NCBI GenBank assembly: GCA_014706295.1
Contig: JACSVZ010000009.1
Coordinates: forward strand, 33,974,268-34,038,267
Reading direction: 5' to 3'
Length of the DNA stretch: 64,000 bases
Origin: Lycocorax pyrrhopterus obiensis
Taxonomy: Eukaryota; Chordata; Aves; Passeriformes; Paradisaeidae
Shown: positions 13,036 through 23,540 of the stretch, in pieces
How the letters are laid out: each line of letters begins with the position of its first letter
Numbering within the stretch: the stretch's first letter is position 1
Position numbers and translations under genes: made by a program
Notes under the pieces: generated by a model
The model's input: the letters and a program-made list of their open reading frames with translations, nothing else
Database searches by the model: none
Told to the model about the DNA's origin: nothing

Positions 13036-16000
13036 TATTATAACTAATAACTAATGGCCTCTGATAAAGAGGCCAGCTGAACGGAAAACAGCTTTCCATT
13101 TATTTCAAAGAAAGGTATTGATAGACCTACCTTTTTAAATAAGAACAGAAACACACCACCACCATCCACGTTTCTCATAAGTAAATATGTTTGCCACTGA
13201 CAAGGAGCTCTCACGAACCAGTTCTTTAAGCTCCTCTTGTGATTGTTCATTTAGGTAGAAAAGAGCCAAATTCCCAAGCTTTGGTAAAAGCATTTGAGAC
13301 AAGGTGCACACAGTTAAGAGATAAGAGCTATCCACCTCCTTGCACATGAGCAGCCAAGGAACTGGAAACAAGTGTGAGGTGATATTAACTGAGATCAACA
13401 GCTGGAAATTTCCCTCTCTGTTTTGGGTTCTGAGTTTGCTGCAACTCCAAGGAATTAACATTTGTGAAAGGTCTTCCTTGCATACGTTTTTTGAAATAAA
13501 AACTAAAAAATCAATCTCAGTAATGGTTGATGAAGCTTTGTCAATGAAGACTGATCAAAGCACTAAAACGAAATCATTCTCTATCCAGATGTTATGGAAT
13601 TCAGACTCCTTCCTAAAGTACTGGATGAAAAACTAGAACTGATTTCTAGAACAAAAGAATACCAAAGCTGCAAATCAAAAGTATTTCAAAGGCACTTTGA
13701 TTAACTGGACTGCAGTCATGTATTGTGCCAATTGATCTCTGTTTCTTTCTTGCCAAGCATCGTTTCTTGTCTCCAGAATAAACTGTCCATATTCAGGAGT
13801 GACCTTAAAATTGCCATTAGGGAGAGATGACTCACAGAAAAGCCTCCAGCTATTCCATGCTTATGAGATCACGGCTCCCTGTGAATCTCTTCATTTTGAG
13901 GAGATGCTGCTGTCCTCTTATCTTAAAACTTGCAGGGCCAAACAGGTGGTTCAGATGACAAATCAGATCCTTGTGTTCTTAGAAGATATTTTTTAGAGTT
14001 GTAGCCATGACTGTCAATGACTTTGAGATAACACACTTCAAGTTTTGTCGGCACCTAACGAGAGTTCAAGGTAGTTATGCAGGATGATCATGTTTAACTT
14101 CTTCCTTTTTAATTATCTCCCTCATATGCTCAGGTAAACACCTTGAAATACTAAAATTCAAAGGGCATTCCAGTTTTTGATTACGGAACAACTGAAATGC
14201 AAGATATCTCTCTGGATTTGTACCTATCTGGTGTTTTTCACCAAGACTCACTAGGGAGCTATTACTTATGGTTTCTGAATTTAAATACAATATCTTGCAA
14301 TTGTTCCACAGGGAATTCCTGCTTTTTTGATATGACCATTACTGAGTCACCTTCTATATGAATAATTCTGTTGAATTCAATAGAGAGATGCTCAGGCATA
14401 AAACAGCCATGTTAAAATATCTGATTCTAAACATCAAGTATTTAATTTGAAGTATTCAAAGCATAAAACAAGAAAGAGTTGAGAGCAATTAGGCACCTGA
14501 ATTTTGAGTTACAAGAAAGTTTGGCTTTTAAAATATGCTTGGGAAAACTATGGCAAATTATTTTTAATGAAGAGATACAAAATGAACCCACATGTAAGTA
14601 TGAAAATATCACATCTTTCCAAATCAGTGGTGTCAATAGACTTTTTTTTAAAAACAAAGAAGCTGCTTTCACCTTTTGATATAAACGGGATTTTGACCTA
14701 AGCATAATGTGCACGGGAGTTTGCTGTATAATATTCAAATATGCATCACTAATTAGCGTTTGCGTCATGTAAATTTGGTAAAGCAGTTGAAAGCTGAAAT
14801 CTCAAATGAAGTTTGCATCCAATTACAGTATTGCAAAAGGATTCCAACACTGTTTTACCACTACATGATCTGATTCGGAAGACCACTGTCTGCCCTAATC
14901 TACCTCTTCCTGACCAGCAGTTTTGAGCTGCTGAGGAGACTGCAGCAGATCTCCATCAGTGAGTAATACACTTGTCATACTACATTATTCATCTGAGATT
15001 TTGCTCTAGGAATAGGATACTTCCATGCTGGTCTCTTGAATCCCAGAGCAAGGGGAAGCTAGTCATCTTATGAATCATAATATGTCTAGAGACACTAAAT
15101 GCTTGCCAGCAAGGAGAAATGAACTGGATGAAAACATCAACAGTGCAAAATCTGTGCTAAGGAGAGCTACAGCACTTACAGAACACATTGATGTGTAAAA
15201 AGGTGTTAAATCTAAACAGATGCCAAAAGAAATGAAAAATAAGCAAGAAACACCTGTATTGTCTTAAAATTAAAAGGTTTGCTTCATCAAAATTTCAAAT
15301 ATCTGGCAGAATTCTGTTAGAAATTACCACGGGGCTGTTCTGTGTCCCCAGCTTGGTGTTAAGCATTTGCATTGGGATCCTTCCAATAACCCTGAAAGTT
15401 GTTTGGGTTTTTTTCTGGTGTTCAGAATATGCCATTTGTCCTTACCTACTCACAAGGTATGGGGAATCTCTTATGCACATCTCCAATATTTCTTAGAGAT
15501 GAAATTCAGTGAGCCTGTATATTTGCAGTAAAATTCAGGAATTATTCTTCTTAAGAGATTTTCCTACAGAAACTCAAACTTATTACACAGGTTATGTTAT
15601 TTTGACAATTAAAGATATTGTTATACACATGTACATCTAATATTGCTTATTATCTAGTGTACATGGTCCAGCACTCTTTAAAATTAACAGTTTTTTAGAA
15701 GATAGTCACAGTCTTACACTTTAACTATTTAACTTTATTAAAACCATATGAGCAGATTAATTATAGATAATGGTGATGAATAAAGCCGTGTAAATTATGA
15801 CTTTTGTGGGGATGGTGAAATTGAAAACTTAGAAAAAATAGCCGGTAGAATGCTTTCATTTCTCAGAAAATAAATATGAAAAACAATTTATGGTCAAACG
15901 AAAATGATGCACAGTAAAATCATGTTTCATTAGGGATTAATTAACTTCTTGAAATAACAGAGGCCAAGTCACATGTAAAATATGAAGGCATGAGCTTTAA

Positions 16001-19000
16001 ATTTAATATTTCTCCCATATGTATGATTTCCTACCCAAAAAATTGTGCAATAAGGAAAAAAAGAATAATAAAATATGGGATGTTTTGATGGAATAAGAAC
16101 TGAACAAAATAGGCAATTTCATGTGTAACTCATAAATCCATGGATAAATTATTGTGCAACAATCAGTAAATATCCAGTCGCCTGTTATGCATATTTGGCA
16201 GGTCTAAAAATAGGCATGTACTGAAATGACAATGCTGCTTTATTTTAGTCATTATTAAAAGTTATGCATTTAGTGCTCCATGCTAAAAATGTTTGGTTTG
16301 CAAAGTATGGCAGAAGAGCTCAGCCCTATAAATTGCTACGTTAGAAGGAATGTGGGGTTTATTTACCATGCATAGAGACAATTAAGCCAAGTCCTGTCAT
16401 GAAACTCAAGAGAATTTGGGGAATATTAATATTGAAATGTACTCTTGTGAGCAGCATAATTAAGGATTTTGTTTATCAGCTGGGAAGCAGGAGGCTGTTT
16501 TGAGAGGGAACACCACAGAATCTCACAACCAAAAGGGGTAATAAAGTTCAAACCAACTTGTCTTCCTGACAGAACTGAACTGAGGTGTGGTTTTTTCCTC
16601 TAAATGTGCCTTAGCAGCTTGATCTTCATTCAGTGAAGAATCTGTTGATTCTTCTGAGAGTCTGTTCATAGGCTCTCTGAGCCAACTGAATCGTGTTCAG
16701 ATGCTGGGCATATCTCCATTTATAAATGATGATGTTTGGGGCTTTCAGAAATTTCAGAACTTCATGCTTGTTCTTCTCTCTATGAAAGTTACTTTTAAAG
16801 CCATTTTAAAAGCTACTTAGTATTGAAATGAGGAAAAGACTGCATTTGGCTTCATTATCAAATGTATAAGCCACAAAGCAAAATTTGCTCTTTGTTGTTG
16901 CTTTCTGGTACAAAAGGAAGTTTCCACACTCTCTGAAGTCTGTAGAAGGGAAGACCCTTTGTGTTTCAGTGCTGTTTGGGGAGCAGAAGGAAGTAGAGGA
17001 GGACAAATCTGGCATAACATTTAAAACCATGGGGTTTGATTTTACTTTTTTTTTTTTTGGAAAGGAGAAGAATGCTTATTTGCAAAGAACTTTAAAGAGG
17101 TTTTCTCATCCTTTAGCGAGACTTGAAAAGAGTCTATTAATTTTACAAAGAAATAAAAAGAAATCATCTTTCCCTGAAGAAACTACTATAAAAATTCTTA
17201 CCACATCCAGTTGTGGCAGTCAGGTTTGTGACTTATTGAGCACATCAAACAATACCCCTGGTTTGCCACCTCACTTGTGACCCTCAGTGGCCCCTCAATG
17301 GCAGTGAAGGGAGAGTAAAGGAGAAGAAGCCTGGGACACAGCACACGGTTACACAGCCAACATGGTTGTGGAGTTCTGGCAAATATGAATGAAGAAAAAT
17401 GATGTACAAAATCAGAATATTTGTTGGGGTGCATGACTGAAAGGAATATGGGGGGTTTTTTGACAAGAAATTGGTGATGCCACATTAGAAAATACTGAGG
17501 AGGAATAAAACAGTCGGTGATTTGCAGCTCGTCATTCTGCAGAAAAAATACTGTCATGCAGTGCTGCAACCAGTTTCCAGTGAGTTTTCTGCCATTATGA
17601 ATTAAAGAAATATCCACAGGAAGATAGGATACCTGCTTTGAAGTCCTTACTCTTTATTTTAAGGCGTAACAGTGAATAAAGCAAACAGAAAGAGAAACTG
17701 AGGGAAAGGAACATGACAACACAAAGCAAATTCTATTTAATAATTCTTTTTTAACACTAATAACATATGAGCACCTCATGAAATAAAATGTGTTGAAAAA
17801 CGGACTAAAACTATTTGGGAAACATTTTACTGTCTTGTGGAAGCTAGAAAACTGAAATGTTTTCATATTTTGCATGAAAATCTTTTCAGTGTCTATTTAT
17901 TTGTTTTTAATGGAAGAAGAAAGGGAAGCTCACACCCAGCAGCTGCTGAGCTCAGGCAAAGTTTGGAAGTCCCAAGCTCAAGTCTCCGCTAAAACCAGTG
18001 CTTGTTTATACAAAGTATAAACAGAGGAGACTTGGTGGTTACAGTAGCTTGGTGGTTTTTATCTGCGGTCAAAGATAGAGGATCAAAACTCACCCTGCAT
18101 CAGGAAAAACAGAGATTTGCCGGTGACTCACCCCGCACTGCCAGGCTCTGTTCCACCGGCAGGAGCACTTCGCTCCTCCAGTGTCACCCTCCTCTCGCAG
18201 GAGAAACTCCATCTTTGCTAAACCCTTCCTGCTGAAACTAGCTTATATTTTATTTCACAGTGAAGAGTACTGGCTTCAAAACACTGACCTTTTCGAGTGA
18301 AGACCCATTCCTGTTGAAACATTTCCGAATAATTTCAGAGCTGTATCACTGCCTTGTAGGAAATCAGTTGTTTGTTGTGGCTTAACAGTTTTATTCTTTT
18401 CTTTTCCAGAAAGGAAGTCCAGGAAAATATCAAAATAGTTTAAAGTGGAAAAGTCACTCTAAATTAAGTGATATCTTAATGCCCTGGAACTTCAAATTCC
18501 AAAAAGCAGTTCAAATTCTGAAGCCACTATATTATAAAAAGACTAGAAACTTTCCTGCTGAAATTTTTCAGTCTTTTAAAACTGCCCATAAAATTGTGAT
18601 TTATATCAGCTAGATCTGCCTTTGCATTTACTTAATGCAAAGTCACCCATACATCTTGGCAGCACATTTGCAGTGTTGTCTCCTGGCTCTGTTAAAAGTA
18701 AATAGGGTTGGTTGAAATAAGATGCTACAGATTTATCATGATTCCTCCAGAAAGTGCTCACATTTGGACAACTGGCAGGAAAAGAAAACAGAAAGCATGT
18801 GATATTGCCCTCTCCTGGGTTATTTGCCATTAAATCTTCTAGAATATGTTAATGAAATAATTACACTGATTAAGAAAACAGATTAAATTAATATTCCTGT
18901 CTTTAATTTTTTTCAAAAGTGTTATTTCAGTGACACAATCCTGTTGTGGATCTTGAAAACTTATTGCAGCAATGTGCTTACATGCATGTGTATAAATGGC

Positions 19001-21749
19001 TCCTTTCACCAGAAATATCTCGCAGAGATTTATAATGAACCTGTAATTAGGATATATAATTTTGCCATTGAAATGCGACTACTTATTGGGTAGAAAATGA
19101 CTTCCACTCACAACTGCATTTTGCAAATCATTTCAATTCATGTTTACATATGCAAGTACTTCCCTTAAATCTGTGGGAGTAATACTAAAAACAATCTATT
19201 CACAGGCCCTGAGAGTTACCATCACCATGTGCAGCAGCTGAATTCAGCTCACCTCGTATCACAAAGCAAGGGTGAAGAAATCTCATCAATAACCTAGAAT
19301 AAATTCTCTATTTCACACAGAAGCACAGGAAATTTGATGTTTAATATTACAGCAGACAGAATTTGTATTTTGAAGGGTTTATCTAAGGTGAAAGTCCCAA
19401 CAGCCTGAAACTTGATCACACCCTGTTGCCTGCCCAGACTAGAGCACCTAAAATCTCCAAATACTAATCCTTTTATAGCTGTATGTGAATATACTTTCTT
19501 GATCTTTCTAGGTGAATTCTTAAGTAAAATTATTTTAGAGGTCTTTCACATTAAAAAACCCTTCCCCACACACAAATGTGTGCAATGAGAGCTTTTTCAT
19601 AATGAGACGTGATGGGCAGTCTAAATAGTGGAGTCAGTACTGCTGGTGTGTGTACAACCAAAAACAACTACAACAGCCATTGTGCTTTCTTCAGATTTCT
19701 TTAGAAAGTTTCCCAGGCTGTAATTTGGAAATTAAATACATTTGGTGTTAGGTTTTGTTTAGGACAATAAACTAACGTGGCACCTTTCTGTGAAAAGCTT
19801 TGGAAAGTATAAATACCACCAAGGTCCTGCCAGAAAATGGTGTATATTGTAAGAGTATATTCCTGTGGGTCCTCCTGCCCCGCCTGAGGAAGCATGATCC
19901 AGGGCATTCACTCTGGACCCAGGAAAGCTTTGTGCTCCCTCTGGTCTCTGCCAAAATCTTTGTTCTGGAGGTGTGCTTAATCACTTCACCCTGCCTTTCT
20001 GTCCTAATTTAGATTACAAATTCTGGTTTTGGTAAATGTCTGGCATGAAGGGTCACTTATCTCAACTGACCCACTAAGTGCTGCCAAAATGCAAATCACA
20101 CTGATGCCTCCTGATGTGACAGAATTCCACCTTAACGTTACATAAGAGGCCAACACTACGTGGGGCACTTAAATTTAGCACTGAGAGGGTGCAGAAATGG
20201 GAATCTGCGGGGGAATAGCAGGGAACAGGACTAAGCAGTGGGTGAAAAGCACAGGAAAATAAGTTAAACTTCTGCTAAATCCAAGTGGAGACTCCAGATC
20301 TGGAAGGTGGTAGTGGCTCTGCTTGGGCACCATCTACACACCCTGCTGTGGCATGTGCCCACACCCCCACAATATTGTATATCTGAGGGTGAGCAAAGGA
20401 ACTTTTCAGCCCAAGGGATGCGTGAGATGTAATCTCACCTTTTGACTGCTGGCAAATATGCATGTTTTCCACAACTTCTGTTAATGATTCATCATTGCAG
20501 ACTTTCTCTGGAGTGGGATTTAAGGGAGATGATGGTTACTAGATACAAAGATCCACTTGACTCACTGTTTTTCTCATGTGCTGAGTTACTCTATTTAAAT
20601 CCTACTGCAGACTCTTCAGTTACAACTAGGAATGCATCCCTGATTTCCAGTAAGAGGGACTGAGTTCTGCCCTGTGAAAGAACGGACATCTTTCACTTCC
20701 CAGTTGTAACAGTGTCCCCAACCACCGAACTGTTCGGCTCACAACACCAAACATCCTGGTACTCTGTGTTCTATTTGTGTTTCTCACAAATGACAAATGT
20801 TTACTGTGTTTTCTTCTAAGCGATGGGCCACATAAAAGCAGCCTGGTCCCCCTGCAAGAATCCTGCTCACTAAATGGAGTAAGTCCTGACTGTGGATGTA
20901 AAGCTATTTCCTACAAGGGCTGGTGTGAAAAAGACTCCAAATAAACAAAAAACTGCTGAGACATCTGAAAATACAGTGCAGTGCTGAACAGGTTCCTGAA
21001 ATAGTTCTGAGAGAACTAGTACTACCAAAGGCAGTATGGCCCTGTCAGTGCAGTTTTTCTCTGCAGGATGAATTATCCAGGGCTCTGAGCCTCACTAATG
21101 CAGTTATATCGATTTTGAAACCTGCTAGCCTGGGTATCCTTACACAGCACAATGCTCTGTGTGTGTATTCTTAGTGCTCATTCTCAAGAGAAGCAATTAA
21201 GGTGTCACTGGGTCTTAATTGTCTCCATAGAGGATGTTTTCTTTAAAGCCCTGTTTGTTTGAAAAACAAAGCAAAACATACTGCTTATGTTTTATTTTCA
21301 GCCCTCCACAGGGAATTTTGTGGTTCTGTGTATGTAATTTACAAATTATCACACCATTTATTTTTAGAAGCAACTACTTCTGCGATGTAGAGAAATTCAC
21401 CTGGTTCTAAAGGAAAGAGATCTGACCAGCAGCTCTCAGAACTGCTGGGTGGTTGAACATGTGTGGAGGGAACAGAAGAGTCCTGGTCAGGGGCTGTGGA
21501 CTGAAGGGCTTGAAGCTCATGTCTGTGCCAGCCAGGAACAGATCTGTGGGCATGGTGAGAAGCTGAGAGCCCAACACCAGCCCTGCATGTGGTGGAGCAG
21601 TCACTGAGGACTGGTTCTGCTCCAGCTCCAATACCAGGGAGCAGATGGAGCTCGTGAGTGTCAATTTCAGGTCAACTTCATCTGAAAAACAAAACAAGAA
21701 ATAAATAAGTAAATAAGGAGTCCTCAGAGGAGCCCTGCTGACCCCTTTG

Positions 21750-21944
21750 AGCAGAGGTCCAGAGGAGGGCAATGAGGATGACTGGGGGACTGGAACATTT
21801 CTCTTACAAGGAAAGGCTGAGTGAGCTGGGCCTGTTAAGCTTGAGAAGAGATAGCTGAGAGGGGACCTCATTAATGTCTATAAATACTTAAAGGGGGGTG
21901 CCAAGAAGATGATGCCAGGGTCTTCTTGGTAGTGCCAAGCAACA
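21750..21944 (+). mobile_element. CR1 LINE fragment, sense, left half of an interrupted copy
   Basis: Recognised from CR1 landmarks: GTCCAGAGGAGGGCAATGAG, then GAAAGGCTGAGTGAGCTGGG, then GGGGACCTCATTAATGTCTA and AAATACTTAAAGGGGGGTG. The match stops near 21944 where an antisense CR1 begins. It continues at about 22355. CR1 is the dominant retrotransposon of birds. Confidence 0.85.
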
Positions 21945-22352
21945 GAACCATGGAATGGTTTGGGTTGGGAGGCAACCTTGATGATCATCTTGTTCTACCC
22001 CCCTGCCCTGGGCAGGGACACCTTCCCCTGGATCAGGTTGCTCCAAGTCCTGCCCAGCCTGGCCTTGGACACCTGCAGGGATGGGGCAGCCACAGCTTCT
22101 CTGGGCAACATGTGACAGGGCCCCACCACGTTCAAAGTAATTTTTTTCCCCTAATATCTGATCTAAACCTACTCTTTCCATCTGAACCCATCCCCCCCTT
22201 GTCCTGTCACTACCTGCTCTTGTAAATAGTCCTCCTGACTTTCCAGTAAGCTCCCTTCAAGTACTGCAAGGTCACCCCAAAGCTTCTCTCTTCCCGGCTG
22301 AATAATCCCTTTGTCTTAGCCCCTCAGGAGAGGTGCTCCATCCTTCTGTGCC
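21945..22352 (-). mobile_element. CR1 LINE 3' end, antisense, inserted into another CR1
   Basis: Read on the + strand it is the reverse complement of a CR1 3' end: GGAATGGTTTGGGTTGGGAG, then GATGATCATCTTGTTCTACC, CTGGGCAGGGACACCTTCCC, TCTGGGCAACATGTGACAGG, CCCCCCTTGTCCTGTCACTA and AGGAGAGGTGCTCCATCC. The 3' terminus faces left, at the junction with the sense copy. Confidence 0.85.
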
Positions 22353-22515
22353 GGCAAGAGGACACGAGGCCGCGAGAAGGCACAGGAAGCCCCACCTGAG
22401 CACAAGGAAGAACTCCTTTCTGGAACAGACTGCCCGCAGAGGGTGCGGAGTCTCCCTCAGCGGAGATACTCCAGACCCATCTGGACGCAACCCTGCGCCG
22501 TGTGCTCTGGGCTGG
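22353..22515 (+). mobile_element. CR1 LINE fragment, sense, right half of the interrupted copy
   Basis: Resumes the sense CR1: GCACAGGAAGCCCCACCTGA, AAGGAAGAACTCCTTTC, CTGGAACAGACTGCCCGCAG, GGTGCGGAGTCTCCCTCAGC, GGAGATACTCCAGACCCATC and TGGACGCAACCCTGCG, ending in GTGTGCTCTGG. It has more CpG than an ordinary diverged CR1 and merges directly into the promoter CpG island. Confidence 0.8.
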
Positions 22516-23160
22516 CCCTCAGCGCCCCGATGACCGGCTGCGGTGCCCAGCATCCCGGGAGCGCTCACCCACAGCCCCCGGGCGGCGCGGCCCGCTCCCG
22601 CCCCGCCCCGCCCCGCGCGTTCCCGGATGGAAGCGGCGCGTCCCGCGGCCGCGTGACCGCTCCCTCCCGGAAGTGCGGCGGGAGCGGGAGCGGGGCCGTG
22701 CGGGAGCCGGGAGGTGCCGAGCGCGGGGCGGGCACGGCCGGGAGCAGCGGGACTCGGCGCGGGCAGCGATGCGGCTCCGCCGCCGCCCGGGCTCGCCGCC
22801 TTCGCCTCCCGCCGGGCGCCGGTGACCGTCACAGCGTCCCCGCCCCGGCGGAATGAGCCCCGCCGCACCGCCCCGCCAGCGCCGCGATCCGGTACGTGCC
22901 GGGCCGGGGGTGCGGGGGGAAAAGCCTTTGTTGTGCCCTCGGGCTCGGGGCAGCGCCGGGAGGTGCTGGGGGAGGGCCGGGCCGGGCCGCGGCCGCCGGG
23001 CGCCGGGGCGGGCGGTGTCGGCTCGGCGCGGTCCGGGGCTCCAACGATCCGGGGATCGCTGCCTCGGGCTCCTGCAGGCCCTGGGTGAGCGCTGCCCGCC
23101 GCTCGGCCGCGGAGCGCCCCGCGGAACAGCGCGGTGTTCTCCGCCCGTGCCCTCATTACC
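22480..23160 (+). promoter_or_regulatory. CpG island, likely SPOPL promoter
   Basis: Very GC- and CpG-rich block in an otherwise AT-rich region. It holds three overlapping GC boxes (CCCCGCC repeats, 22597-22616), an ETS/GABPA-type CCGGAAGTG at 22667-22675, and a CRE-like palindrome GTGACCGTCAC at 22822-22832. No TATA box was recognised. It lies upstream of SPOPL with no other gene between, and a good donor follows at 22892. These are hallmarks of a housekeeping-type promoter. The transcription start is not determined here. Confidence 0.8.
22700..22891 (+). other. SPOPL: Probable SPOPL noncoding exon 1 (start approximate)
   Basis: The CpG island ends a GC-rich stretch with a strong donor, GATCCG|GTACGT, at 22892. 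Mammalian SPOPL has one noncoding exon before the ATG exon, and the ATG exon here has an acceptor 57 nt upstream of its start, so an upstream 5' UTR exon is required. The exact 5' end is unknown and 22700 is a placeholder. An alternative donor, CTGG|GTGAGC, lies at 23085. An upstream ATG at 22853 is open to the donor. Confidence 0.55.
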
Positions 23161-23498
23161 CCCCGCTGCAGTTTGTTTTGGGAAGTTCGCGTCTTGTAAG
23201 GAAGCAAAAAAGGTGGTGGTGGAGGGGTGGTGGGTTGGTTGGAAGGTTGTTTGCCGTCTTTGGGCTACGGCAAAGTTTGAGGGACGCTGTGGCAGGGAGT
23301 GAGTGAATGGTGTGTGAGGAGAGCTCCCCTCGATACACCGGGCTGCGCGCACCATCTTAGACGTGGTCAGGAAGTGGAGTTGACTCAGGCTGGGTTTCAC
23401 CTGATGATGTCGTCTGCTGAAATTCCCGGGAGTCCGGGGGAATTTGCATCACACTGAGGCTGTTCGAGGGCAGAAGTAGGTGAGAAGGACCGTAAAGA

Positions 23499-23540
23499 AT
23501 GGGAAACAGCAAAACAAAGGACACAGCATGGGCGATATCG
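23499..23540 (+). other. Candidate alternative 5' exon / small ORF with myristoylation-like start
   Basis: ATG in strong Kozak context (A at -3, G at +4) starts MGNSKTKDTAWAIS and ends in phase at the strong donor ATATCG|GTGAGC (23541). It lies about 350 nt after the CpG island. G2, T6 and K7 fit an N-myristoylation motif. It may be an alternative first exon of SPOPL carrying an upstream ORF. It could also be chance. Confidence 0.25.

Larger units (their letters stand above)
2669..21406. other. Intergenic region upstream of SPOPL
   Basis: About 18.7 kb without a recognisable gene. Open frames are at most 139 codons and lack family motifs. It contains two perfect hairpins (11697 and 13011) and AT-rich segments dense in homeodomain, POU or MEF2 motifs (about 14690-14830, 16190-16340 and 18950-19160), which are possible enhancers. 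HNMT, the usual upstream neighbour, has no exon here that I can recognise. Confidence 0.6.

Noticed and set aside
17198..17617. Minus-strand frame of 139 codons
   Set aside because: No homology recognised. Composition is typical of noncoding AT-rich DNA.
1..21406. HNMT exons
   Set aside because: No segment resembles the histamine N-methyltransferase sequence on either strand.
21676..21871. N-terminal part of the 154-codon minus-strand frame
   Set aside because: It is the antisense reading of a CR1 fragment and the adjacent AT-rich DNA, upstream of the acceptor-like site.
22272..23400. Overlapping minus-strand frames of 311 and 293 codons, and several plus-strand frames of 100-150 codons
   Set aside because: They lie in the CpG island and CR1 cluster. 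GC-rich DNA lacks stop codons in many frames. The peptides are Ala/Gly/Pro/Arg-rich with no family motif.
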